A DNA stretch of 34,982 bases from Fidelibacterota bacterium. Its GTDB lineage: Bacteria > Pseudomonadota > Alphaproteobacteria > Rhodospirillales > Rhodospirillaceae. Below, one piece after another: positions 1 through 7,996 of the stretch. The stretch covers positions 1 through 34,982 of the forward strand of contig CAMDOZ010000013.1 of the NCBI GenBank assembly GCA_945903705.1, read 5' to 3'. A program made the position numbers and the translations under genes. The notes under the pieces are model-generated. The model ran no database searches. It had not been told where the DNA came from and saw nothing but the letters and a program-made list of their open reading frames with translations. The stretch's first letter is position 1; every line of letters starts with the position of its first letter.

Positions 1-301
1 TGGCCTTGGCCGAACGCGGCGCGGTGATGAGCGGTGTCATCGGTTCCCCGAGGGAGACGATGTTCTCCACCTTCCGCACTGGCAGGAATTCGCGGTAGCG
101 CCACAGGTCAGGCGCGCGTGACAAAAGATCGTCCTTGCACAGTGCCGCCTTCATGCCGGCGAGGTCATACCGGACCAATAACGGTTTGCCTGCCCCCTTC
201 GACAGATTCCACAGCCGATCCGCCTCATGCCGCTCGCCAGTGAGGCCGCACTCCAAGTGGGTAACGAACGTCGGCCGTTCGGCGGTCAGGTTATCGATCA
301 C
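1..301 (-). CDS. Threonine-synthase-like PLP enzyme, N-terminal part (runs off the window)
   Basis: The first 100 codons read on the minus strand from a GTG at 301; the rest lies beyond the window edge. The start is preceded by AAGAAGGA about 7 bases upstream. The N-terminus has the pattern of the PLP-dependent threonine synthase family: THLECGLTGERHEADRLW near residue 15, then PLLVRYDL, a DLWRYREFLPV segment and VSLGEPMTPL. Known members convert O-phosphohomoserine to threonine, but many paralogues act in other amino-acid reactions. The PLP lysine lies outside the window, so substrate cannot be judged. The gene begins 24 bases after the stop of the MFS transporter, so the two are probably co-transcribed with it and perhaps with TonB receptor 1. 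A catabolic paralogue is as likely as the biosynthetic enzyme. Confidence 0.75.
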   Translation of the reverse strand, partial: MIDNLTAERPTFVTHLECGLTGERHEADRLWNLSKGAGKPLLVRYDLAGMKAALCKDDLLSRAPDLWRYREFLPVRKVENIVSLGEPMTPLITAPRSAKA

Positions 302-325
302 TTCATTTCCTTCTTGGTGGGAGCG

Positions 326-1711
326 TTACTTCGGCGCCGCAGTCAATCCCGCCTTGCCCGCGCTCATCGTCACGCCCAGGATAAGGACGATACCGATGCA
401 CAGCAGCCCCGCGGTATACCAAGCGCCAGCATAGAAGTTGTGCGTGGAGTCCCTCAGGACGCCGATGATCGTCGGGCTGGTGATGGACGCGATATTGCCC
501 ACGCTTTGGATCGCGGCCATGCCCACGGCCTGCGTGCGATGGGGAATATACTTGGTGCCAACCGTCCAGAAGATCGCCATGGCTGAATAGCCGCCCACGG
601 TGCAGACCACCAAGCCTGCCAGCTTGGCACTTGGCACGGACAACACCACCAACAGCGCCCAGCCCAACGCGGCTAGGCTCATAACGCCGATGAGGTGGCC
701 GACACGCTCCTTGGTGCGGTCGGAATTCCAACTTACCAGCTGCATGCCGACGATCGCGAAGAGCGGCGGCACCGCGGTGATCATGCCGATGAGAAAGGTC
801 TGCGAGGCGTCCGCGCCGATCAACTCCTTGACGATTTGCGGGATCCACACACCAATCGTATTGACCGTGGCGATGATGCAGAAATACGAGATGGCCAGCA
901 CGATCACGGGCGCGTTCAGAATGTCCTTCCAGGCCCGATCACCGGATTTTTTTGGTTGCAAGCGCTCGTCGTCGAGCCGGCTTTGCAGAGCGGCCTTCTC
1001 TTCGTCCGTCAGCCAACGCGCTTCCGATGGCTGGCTTGGAAGCCACAAAAATACACAGACCCCCATCAAGATAGGCGGCAGGCCTTCCAGCAGGAAGAGC
1101 CAGCGCCATCCGCTTAAGCCCAGCCAGCCATCCAGGGTCATGATAGCGCCGGACAGCGGGCCACCGATTACAAGGGCCAGGGGCAACGATGCCAAGAACA
1201 TGGAAGTCGCTTTGGCGCGTTGGGCCGTGGGGAACCAGCGGCTGAGAAAATACAGAAGCCCCGGAAGCAATCCCGCTTCGGCGATCCCGACAATACCGCG
1301 TAGGCTGTAGAGGCTGTAGGGACCGACGGCGAACATGGTGCATGCCGAGGCGATCCCCCAGCCGATCATGATGGTGGGTAGCCAACGCCGGATTCCGTAG
1401 CGCATCAGCAACAGGCTGCTGGGCACCTCGAAAACGGTGTAGAGGACAAACAGAACGGTATTGGCGATGCCGAAGGTGGTGGCGGTGAGGCCGAGCTCCT
1501 TGTTCATGGACAAGGCCGCGAAGCCAACGTTGACCCGATCTATGTAAGCGATGACGTAGATCAGCGTGCACCACGGCATGATCCGCCAGAACGCTTTTTG
1601 GACCGCGGAGTCTGCCGGATCGCGAGTTATTTCCACGCGCCTAGTCCGCTGGGTTGCAGCAATAGTTATCGGGTGGGGCCAATGGCGCGGGCGATTCGCC
1701 CGCGCCACCAT
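326..1711 (-). CDS. MFS transporter, anion:cation symporter (ACS) family
   Basis: A 461-codon protein, the usual size for 12-helix MFS carriers. The first helix region contains IYVIAYIDRVNVGFA, a signature of the ACS family (tartrate, phthalate, glucarate and 4-hydroxyphenylacetate permeases). A central loop rich in charged residues (ARWLTDEEKAALQSRL) separates the two six-helix halves. It most likely imports an organic anion across the inner membrane by proton symport. The first about 25 residues are arginine-rich and unlike the family, so the true start may be the in-frame GTG at 1636, giving VEITRDPADS. The gene starts 60 bases after the stop of TonB receptor 1 and ends 24 bases before the threonine-synthase-like gene. 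This suggests an outer-membrane to inner-membrane import chain followed by an enzyme. The substrate cannot be read from the sequence. Confidence 0.85.
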   Translation of the reverse strand: MVARANRPRHWPHPITIAATQRTRRVEITRDPADSAVQKAFWRIMPWCTLIYVIAYIDRVNVGFAALSMNKELGLTATTFGIANTVLFVLYTVFEVPSSLLLMRYGIRRWLPTIMIGWGIASACTMFAVGPYSLYSLRGIVGIAEAGLLPGLLYFLSRWFPTAQRAKATSMFLASLPLALVIGGPLSGAIMTLDGWLGLSGWRWLFLLEGLPPILMGVCVFLWLPSQPSEARWLTDEEKAALQSRLDDERLQPKKSGDRAWKDILNAPVIVLAISYFCIIATVNTIGVWIPQIVKELIGADASQTFLIGMITAVPPLFAIVGMQLVSWNSDRTKERVGHLIGVMSLAALGWALLVVLSVPSAKLAGLVVCTVGGYSAMAIFWTVGTKYIPHRTQAVGMAAIQSVGNIASITSPTIIGVLRDSTHNFYAGAWYTAGLLCIGIVLILGVTMSAGKAGLTAAPK

Positions 1712-1771
1712 CGACTTCTATTCAACGCTCTCGAACCAACGTGTAGTGAACTTGTCGGCAAGCATCGCTAC

Positions 1772-4660
1772 TTACATCTCGAACCGGATTCCCGCACGGA
1801 ATACACGACCAAGACAGTCGGACAAAGCCGCGTTACATGCTATGCCGGACGCGGTGCCGGCGGGACCGATCGCGTAGATCGCCGGGTCCTTATTCATAAA
1901 ATTGCGGACGGTTAAGAACGCTTCTGCGGTGCCGCTATCCGACTGCATAAACTCGTATCGTAGTGCAACGTCCAGGTAGAACGATCCCGGGAGGGCATTG
2001 ATATTTTGCGTTCGTTTGAGCGCCGTTGAAACCGGGCAGCCACTCGTGCATTCGACGATCGTTACGTCGTACACACCCGAACTTAAACCCCGTCCCATGA
2101 GCGAGAACCGGTAGGCGTCGTAGGAGTAAGTGGCGGTAAGAGTGTATTTCCATTTCCGGACGTTGCCGCCGACCGTATTGATCAGGCCAGCGCCGGTGCC
2201 GGTGTCCTGGATCTGTTTCATATACCGGGTGGCCATGGCGCGCAGGCTGAGGTCGCCGGACCAGCTGGAGACGATGTTGTCGAGGCCCGTCGAGTAGCTG
2301 GCCTCGAAATCCATGCCCCGATTGAGCTGCCTGATGAAATTCGTCGGCTGGATTCTCACGGTGTTAAGGATGCCGTTGACGAATATGAGCGAGCTGCAGA
2401 ACGTCGTTTCACCTGCGAAACAACGATCGGGAACTTCCTGTCGTCCCACGGTGCCGATGACGTCTTTGACATTGATGTTGTAGTAGTCGGCCGAAGCCTG
2501 GAACCCCGGCACAAAGGTTGGCTGGAACACGACGCCGATCCCGGTGGTATCGGCCTTTTCAGGCTTCAGGTTCGGATTGCCCGACGTTTCCGATTGGATA
2601 TTGGTCGGAAGACCGCCGCGGAACGGGTCGTTCACGAGACTGCCCACGAAAATGCCTGCAGCAAACAGCTCGACATTATGTGGGGCACGGATATCGCGCG
2701 AACGGGTCACGCGGAGCCTCAAGTCATCGACCGGACTATAGGTTGCGCCCAGCTTCCAGGTCGTAACATACCCTGACGTCGAGTAGTCGGTGGCGCGGAC
2801 GGCCCCGTTGAACTCGAGGGAGCGTGCCCAGCCGGTGTCGACCGCGAGAGGAACTACGGTTTCCAGGAAACCTTCTGTCACCGAATAGCTGCCGCGCGTC
2901 GGCCGCGAATTGCCGAGGCTCGAATCGTTGACGGCATTGCGAGCGCTTTCGATGCCGCCCACGCTTTCTTTACGGTGTTCGGCACCGAACGCGATGGACA
3001 CCGGTCCGGCCCACAAGTCGAACGGCTCGCCGGTCGCGGACGCGGCCATCACTTCCTGTTCATTCCTTTCAAGAGCGTATGACCATCCGGCGATGTAGTC
3101 CGCCGCCGCCTTCGTGTTCACGCCGACGCCGAACACGTTCCACGGCACGCAGCCGTTGCTCGGATTGGCGATGGAAGACCGGCATACGATCACGCCCGTC
3201 GTCGGGTGGCGGACCGCATCGATCGCGAGCGGCTGCGCCGAGCGCCAGCGGTCATAGAAACTCTTTCTGATATTTGCCTGACCGAGTTGGTAGTAGGCGT
3301 CCCACGACCAGTCCGCACCGGCTGCTTCGAAGTTGCCATTCATCCCGGCGACCCAACGCCGGACATAGCGATCGACACGCTGCGAGTGCATGAATGGCAG
3401 GTCGACCCATCGGCTACCCATATTGAATCTTGTGATACCGAGGGCCACCGCCTGCGCCCGGACGGAGGCGGGCATGAAGGCATTGTCGGCGTTAATGACC
3501 AGATCGCCGGCGCTGAAATGCCTTGCGCCCGTACTGAAAGCATTGCCGTAGGCCCAGCCATATTGCGCGTAGACCTCGATATTGTCGGTGAGGTCATAGC
3601 TGGCGCGCGTGAAGAAATTCTGGCGCCCTTCTTCCGGGTCCAACATGGTGCTGTTGTGGGTGAAGTCGTTCGCGCGCCATTCACCGCCAATCATCCAGGG
3701 ATCACGGACGAGCGAACCGTACTGGAAATTATATGGCGCGCCGCCAGGACCGAAGGCGATGCCCCGCAAGGCGGTGTTGGTGATGATACCCCCCGCGGTC
3801 ATGACCGACTGCGCCGAGCCCGCCACGACCAGGCGCTCCGGCACGCTCGTCGAAAGTCCCGCCGTCGTGCCGTAGAGCGGATTATTAATCAGGTTCCAGC
3901 CTTCTTTGGCCCAATCGCGATCGGCGCCGTAGATGCCGTAATTCTTCGCGAGCTCACCGCTCACGAGCAAGTGACCGCGCCCGCCTGCGAACGGCGTGCC
4001 CACTGAAATGGCCGTATTCCAGGTCGGTCCATCGCCGTACGTGGTGAGACCTCCCTGAAATTCAGCCTTGAACCCCGTAAATTCCGTGTCGAGGACGTAG
4101 TTGATGACGCCGGCGAGCGCGTCGGAACCGTAAGCCGCCGAGGCGCCCCCGGTAACGACTTCCACGCGCGAAACAAGCTGCTGGGGGAAGGTGTTGACGT
4201 CCACCTGGCCCGTTGGCTGGGAGCCAACGTTGCGCTGCCCGTTAAGAAGAATCAGAGTTCTCGACGTACCAAGGTTTCTGGCTTGAGGTGTATTCAAGCC
4301 GACACCCCCTGCGGTCGTGCTGGTACGCGAGGTTTGGGGCGACTGGTTGCCGACGAGGGCCGGCAGCGTATTAACGTATTCTGAGATATTGGCCGCGGCA
4401 GCATCCTTGATCTCGTCGGTGCCAAGCACGGACACCGGAGTCGGCGCTTCATAGCCGTCGCGCACAATGCGCGAACCCGTGACGACAATTTCTTCGACCG
4501 ATGGGGCCGGGGCAGTCTGGGCCTGGGCAGGATCGTCAAGAAAGATGATCGGCATTATCGCCGATAACGCAGCTGCGCTGACCCCGCGACGGATGTGGCG
4601 CTTTAAGAAAAGCGCTCCGTTACGATGCCGGTCGAGAACGATACTATTTTTTGATGACAT
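1772..4660 (-). CDS. TonB-dependent outer-membrane receptor (receptor 1)
   Basis: A 962-residue receptor. An N-terminal signal region (about residues 20-48, ending PAQAQ) is followed by the TonB-box-like SVEEIVVTGSR. The plug domain spans roughly 55-200 (NTLPALVG, RTLILLNGQR, VEVVTGGASAAYGSDALAGVINYVLD), and the rest is the beta barrel, ending RVFRAGIRFEM. It would carry a large or scarce ligand into the periplasm using TonB/ExbBD energy. A CRSSxxxPxNGCVPWN Cys pair in the barrel is shared with the other two receptors of the window. The ATG at 4660 has a G-run Shine-Dalgarno (GGGGGGGATGCA). The gene is divergent from the secreted amidase, and the downstream MFS carrier is a plausible inner-membrane partner. 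No SusD-like partner is present and the ligand is unknown. Confidence 0.95.
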   Translation of the reverse strand: MSSKNSIVLDRHRNGALFLKRHIRRGVSAAALSAIMPIIFLDDPAQAQTAPAPSVEEIVVTGSRIVRDGYEAPTPVSVLGTDEIKDAAAANISEYVNTLPALVGNQSPQTSRTSTTAGGVGLNTPQARNLGTSRTLILLNGQRNVGSQPTGQVDVNTFPQQLVSRVEVVTGGASAAYGSDALAGVINYVLDTEFTGFKAEFQGGLTTYGDGPTWNTAISVGTPFAGGRGHLLVSGELAKNYGIYGADRDWAKEGWNLINNPLYGTTAGLSTSVPERLVVAGSAQSVMTAGGIITNTALRGIAFGPGGAPYNFQYGSLVRDPWMIGGEWRANDFTHNSTMLDPEEGRQNFFTRASYDLTDNIEVYAQYGWAYGNAFSTGARHFSAGDLVINADNAFMPASVRAQAVALGITRFNMGSRWVDLPFMHSQRVDRYVRRWVAGMNGNFEAAGADWSWDAYYQLGQANIRKSFYDRWRSAQPLAIDAVRHPTTGVIVCRSSIANPSNGCVPWNVFGVGVNTKAAADYIAGWSYALERNEQEVMAASATGEPFDLWAGPVSIAFGAEHRKESVGGIESARNAVNDSSLGNSRPTRGSYSVTEGFLETVVPLAVDTGWARSLEFNGAVRATDYSTSGYVTTWKLGATYSPVDDLRLRVTRSRDIRAPHNVELFAAGIFVGSLVNDPFRGGLPTNIQSETSGNPNLKPEKADTTGIGVVFQPTFVPGFQASADYYNINVKDVIGTVGRQEVPDRCFAGETTFCSSLIFVNGILNTVRIQPTNFIRQLNRGMDFEASYSTGLDNIVSSWSGDLSLRAMATRYMKQIQDTGTGAGLINTVGGNVRKWKYTLTATYSYDAYRFSLMGRGLSSGVYDVTIVECTSGCPVSTALKRTQNINALPGSFYLDVALRYEFMQSDSGTAEAFLTVRNFMNKDPAIYAIGPAGTASGIACNAALSDCLGRVFRAGIRFEM

Positions 4661-5070
4661 TGCATCCCCCCCAAGAAGTTGCAGTGGAGAATACTCACAC
4701 GTTTTCTGACCTTTGTCTTCCTTCTCAATAACTCAGTTGTGAGTTTGTTCGATACCATCGATGGAAGGCCGAACCAATTCCGCCAGACATGCCTGAGGTT
4801 CGCCGGGGAGTCTTGGATTCGCTTCGCCCGAGGCGCTACCGACAGACATGATATTAAATGTAACCGATGATCCATTCTATTCATTCGGCCAGAAGTCGCT
4901 CCGGGCCAGCGGGAGAGACGAGAGGAAGGCGTACAACAGGGACCGCGAAAGTACCGGTGCCGTAGGTCCCGCGTTCTTTCTTAGGCTAACTCGGACTGGC
5001 GAGTCGCCTCAGGGCGGGCTAACATTTCCTCGGACGCTTCTATTGATCCGTCATCAAGGGGAGGAACTCC
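4661..5070. promoter_or_regulatory. Divergent intergenic region between TonB receptor 1 and the secreted amidase
   Basis: This 410-base region must carry the promoters of receptor 1 (minus) and the amidase (plus). No convincing gene is seen in it. It holds an AT-richer segment around 4690-4760, which includes a 29-base element repeated upstream of the NHL/SorA pair. A strong SD (GGGGAGGAACTCC) precedes the amidase ATG at 5071. No sigma-70 hexamer pair stands out clearly. Confidence 0.5.
4737..4765. promoter_or_regulatory. 29-base conserved element, copy 1
   Basis: It begins TTGTGAGTTTGTTCGATA and ends CGATGGA. It matches 9376-9404 at 24 of 29 positions, and a CAATA sequence lies just upstream in both places. 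Both copies lie in divergent intergenic regions and have the same orientation. Given position and conservation, a regulator binding site or a shared promoter is the simplest reading. The regulator is unknown. Confidence 0.45.
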
Positions 5071-6645
5071 ATGAAGCGCGCACGCCCGCAATCGAATAGA
5101 TCCGCCGAGCCGTCTCGCCGTTCCGTGCTGAAAGCCGCCGCCCTCGCACCTGTGTGCATCGCGGGCGCGCCACTCCTGCAAAGCTGCGGACAGGCCGAGA
5201 CCCCGTCCACAGCTTCCGCCGGCGACATGCTGGAGATGGGCGCCCGCGAGGCGGTGGAGCGCATCAAGAACGGCGACATGACGACCGAGACTTACGTCGC
5301 GCGCTTGGTCCGGCACTACAAAGCCTACAAGGACCTGAACACGGTCATCACCATCAACGAAACGCGCCTCCTTGAGGAAGCGCGCGCTGTCGACCGGACG
5401 CGAGCCAAGGGCCAGACCCTCGGCCGCCTCGCCGGCCTGCCCATCGCCGTGAAGGACAACATCAACGTCGCCGACTATCCCACCACGCTCGGCAACAAGG
5501 CTCTCGAACCCTATGTGCCGAAGGAGACAGCGGCGGTCGTGCAAAAGGTGCTCGACGCCGGCGCCATCGTCTTCGCGAAAACCAATGTGCCGACGCGCGT
5601 GGGAGGCGACGTGCCCCTGTCTTCACCCTTCGGCGCCAATCGCAGTTATGGCACGGTGCGTAATCCTTACGGCACGACGCGGGCCAGCGGCGGGTCAAGC
5701 TCCGGCAACGGCGGCGCTATTGCCGCGCGCATCGTACCTGCGGGCCTGGGCGAGGACTCCACCGGCTCAGTGCGGATCCCTGCAGGCCTTTGCGGCCTCG
5801 CCGGCCTGCGCCCGACGACTCGTACCATCAAGCGTTACAGCGACGAGGGCTTTGCGCAGCCGCCGGCAGGGGCCCTCAAGACCATGGGGCCGATGGCGCG
5901 CTCCGTGACGGACCTGGTGTTCCTCGACACTGTCATCACCGGTGAAATGCCGCCCACAGTGAACCTTCGTGACGTGCGCATCGGCATCCCCCGCCCCGAT
6001 TACTGGACGTGGGAGGTCATCGACCCCGGTGTTGCCGAAGTGACCCAGGCGGCTTACGCCAAACTCCGCGACGCCGGGGTGCAGCTTGTGGAGACCGATA
6101 TTCAAGGGATGGTCCAGTTCGCCGACAGCCAAGAGGTGTCGCGCGCGGCGGGCGGAGGCGGAGGCGGCAGCACCTTCGCCCAATGGCTGGCCGAAAATGT
6201 TCCCGGCGTCACCATGGAACAGGTCTACGCGGGATATCCCTTACCGGACGGGGCGCCCTCGCAACAAAAACCTCTCTCGGCGGAGGAGCGTCAGGCCACG
6301 CTACAAGCGGCATATGCCCGCAACGAGGAATTCTTCAAGTCCAACAATATTCTGGCCGTGGCCTTTCCAACTATGCCTTACCGGGCGCCGGTGATGGAGC
6401 CTACTGGCAAGCTTGTAGACGAGAAGGGCCGCCTCATCCTCACGACCGACTACGCCGCGATCCGCTGGGCGTCGCGTATGGGTTCGCCGGGCTTGAGTGT
6501 GCCTTCGGGGTTGATAGCGGGACTGCCGGTCGGCCTTGAGTTAGATGCACTGCCGGGTCAGGATTCCTGGCTTCTAGGTCTCGGCCTTGCCGTCGAAGGC
6601 GTGCTCGGTCGCCTCCCGCCGCCGCCCCTCAATCGCGCGGCATAG
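5071..6645 (+). CDS. Secreted amidase-signature hydrolase with Tat/lipoprotein signal
   Basis: A 524-residue amidase of the amidase signature family, which hydrolyses carboxamide or sometimes ester bonds with a Ser-cisSer-Lys triad. All three residues are visible: K128 in LPIAVKDN, the cis-Ser S209 in GGSSSGNGG and the nucleophile S233 in DSTGSVRIPAG. The N-terminus has a twin-arginine motif (SRRSVLKAA) and then a possible lipobox (PLLQSC, Cys39). The enzyme is therefore probably exported folded and perhaps anchored to a membrane, unlike the usual cytoplasmic amidases. A six-glycine run in SRAAGGGGGGSTF is encoded by tandem GGCGGA-type units near 6150-6171. The gene is divergent from TonB receptor 1 and convergent with the hydrolase-fold gene. 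It could act on an amide substrate before or after uptake; that role is inference. Confidence 0.92.
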   Translation: MKRARPQSNRSAEPSRRSVLKAAALAPVCIAGAPLLQSCGQAETPSTASAGDMLEMGAREAVERIKNGDMTTETYVARLVRHYKAYKDLNTVITINETRLLEEARAVDRTRAKGQTLGRLAGLPIAVKDNINVADYPTTLGNKALEPYVPKETAAVVQKVLDAGAIVFAKTNVPTRVGGDVPLSSPFGANRSYGTVRNPYGTTRASGGSSSGNGGAIAARIVPAGLGEDSTGSVRIPAGLCGLAGLRPTTRTIKRYSDEGFAQPPAGALKTMGPMARSVTDLVFLDTVITGEMPPTVNLRDVRIGIPRPDYWTWEVIDPGVAEVTQAAYAKLRDAGVQLVETDIQGMVQFADSQEVSRAAGGGGGGSTFAQWLAENVPGVTMEQVYAGYPLPDGAPSQQKPLSAEERQATLQAAYARNEEFFKSNNILAVAFPTMPYRAPVMEPTGKLVDEKGRLILTTDYAAIRWASRMGSPGLSVPSGLIAGLPVGLELDALPGQDSWLLGLGLAVEGVLGRLPPPPLNRAA

Positions 6646-6734
6646 CGCCCGCTGCAGCCACGCCCCGTCCGCGCACTGCGGCGGATGGGGCTCGGGCTTC
6701 TGGGCGGCTGGTCCAATGTAGTTCCGGTCAACCC

Positions 6735-6757
6735 GCCGACCTTGGGAAAAGGTCGGC
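6735..6757. terminator. Hairpin between convergent genes
   Basis: A perfect 9-bp inverted repeat GCCGACCTT/AAGGTCGGC with a 5-base loop lies 5 bases from the stop of the minus-strand hydrolase-fold gene and 90 bases after the amidase stop. The position suits a bidirectional terminator. Neither side has a clear T-run, so termination without extra factors is uncertain. Confidence 0.55.
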
Positions 6758-6761
6758 TAGA

Positions 6762-7460
6762 CTAGAGCTCCAGCCACTGCGCTAGAAGTGCATTCGCCCG
6801 CTGGGGTTGTTCCAGCGGCACGAGGTGCCCACAGTCTTCGACAATCTCCAGCCGCGAATTCTCGATTCCCGCCAACATCTCCTTTTGGTGATCGAGCGTG
6901 GCAAGACCATCACTACGGCCCCAAATCAACAGCGTCGGGCAGGTAATCTTCTCGAGCGTCGGCCTGCTGTCGATTCGATTCATGATCGCGTTCTGTTGCC
7001 GCAGGAACCCTTCCGCGCCGGTGTCGGCTGCCATCTTACGGACGACGTCGATCAGGTCCATATCGTGATATCGCGCCGGGGGAACCATCAAGGGAATGCG
7101 CTCATCGACTACGTCCGCAAACTTTCCGGCTTGCACCAATTTCAAGTATCCCAGGCGCCGATTGGTTTGCGCCGGAGTGTCGGCCGGAGTGAGGGTGCCG
7201 ATGAGAATCAGCTTTTCGACGCGTGCGGGCTCCCGGCGAAGAATTTCGAAGGCAACAAATCCGCCCATGCCGTGAGCGACAAGCGCAAAGGTGTTCGGCG
7301 CCGCCGCAAGGACCGACTTGGCAAGCGCCGGCATCGTATCGTGCGCGCTATTGTTCGCGACCGTGCAATTAGTCTTGCCTTTGAACGCATCGAGCTGCGG
7401 CTTCCATAGGTCGGCCGTCAGCAACTGGCTCGAAATAAAGACGACATCACGCGTGGGCAT
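6762..7460 (-). CDS. Alpha/beta-hydrolase-fold protein with Gly at the nucleophile position
   Basis: A 232-residue protein with the alpha/beta hydrolase layout: a strand followed by an elbow in LVAHGMGGFVAFEI, then the acid region LLIWGRSDGLATL (D184) and the base region DCGHLVPLEQP (H212). Active esterases and lyases of this family have G-x-S-x-G at the elbow, usually GHSMGG. Here the residue is Gly64, encoded GGC, one transition away from AGC (Ser). The protein may be catalytically dead, may use a serine-independent mechanism, or the base may be an error. An SD (AGGA) lies 6 bases before the ATG at 7460. No signal peptide is seen, so it should be cytoplasmic. It is a single gene, convergent with the amidase. 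Confidence 0.85.
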   Translation of the reverse strand: MPTRDVVFISSQLLTADLWKPQLDAFKGKTNCTVANNSAHDTMPALAKSVLAAAPNTFALVAHGMGGFVAFEILRREPARVEKLILIGTLTPADTPAQTNRRLGYLKLVQAGKFADVVDERIPLMVPPARYHDMDLIDVVRKMAADTGAEGFLRQQNAIMNRIDSRPTLEKITCPTLLIWGRSDGLATLDHQKEMLAGIENSRLEIVEDCGHLVPLEQPQRANALLAQWLEL

Positions 7461-7646
7461 GCGAAGTCCTATCCGACGAGAGGAATAATTGACGCATTCA
7501 GGCTAATTAAGAACACCACACTCACTCAAGCTATGACAAAGCTCAATAATGGGCGACGTCTTTGAATAAGAAGGCAATTTTCCCGCTGCCGGCACGAGAG
7601 CGGCCGGTGTGCATGCTCGCGCACGCAGGGGCGCGTCGACGGCAAC

Positions 7647-7988
7647 TTAATCAACCGACGAATATGCGGTCGCTAGATATTCGACGATCTTGCCGACGTC
7701 GGCCTCGGCGATAGGCGCTCCATAAACGTTGATCATTTTGATCACCGAAGCCTGCCAGAAGTCTTTCCCGAAGTTCGGTCCACGAGGTTGAATCTGGATG
7801 TAGTCCGCCGAATGGCAACCAGCGCAGTTGCTCTGCGCTAGATCCTGATTAGGCCCCGGCCGGAAGGCCGCCGTTTCTTCGGGAAGCGTATAGCTTGCCA
7901 CTCCCGCATACGTAGAGCCGGCGGCTCCGGCAAGTGACAAGATGATACCGGCCGCGAGCCACGTCTTAGAGTTTCCAAATTGTTCCAC
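7647..7988 (-). CDS. Small periplasmic cytochrome c, SorB-like
   Basis: A 113-residue protein starting at the GTG at 7988, with AGGT 6 bases before it and only 8 bases after the SorA-like stop. A longer reading from 8057 would overlap the upstream gene and lacks an SD. The first about 28 residues are a hydrophobic signal segment (AAGIILSLAGAAGSTYA). A single c-haem site C55-AG-C58-H59 follows, and methionines in QASVIKMINVYG offer a distal ligand. It is the expected electron acceptor for the sulfite dehydrogenase encoded just upstream, as SorB is for SorA in the heterodimeric enzyme of Starkeya. Identification rests mainly on the pairing and size. Confidence 0.85.
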   Translation of the reverse strand: MEQFGNSKTWLAAGIILSLAGAAGSTYAGVASYTLPEETAAFRPGPNQDLAQSNCAGCHSADYIQIQPRGPNFGKDFWQASVIKMINVYGAPIAEADVGKIVEYLATAYSSVD

Positions 7989-7996
7989 GATGCACC

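Noticed and set aside
3206-4006. A 266-codon open frame on the plus strand
   Set aside because: It is antisense to TonB receptor 1 and has no supporting features.
7571-7625. GC-rich inverted sequences after the cytochrome gene considered as a terminator
   Set aside because: The best stems are only 5-6 pairs with a wobble and no convincing T-run.
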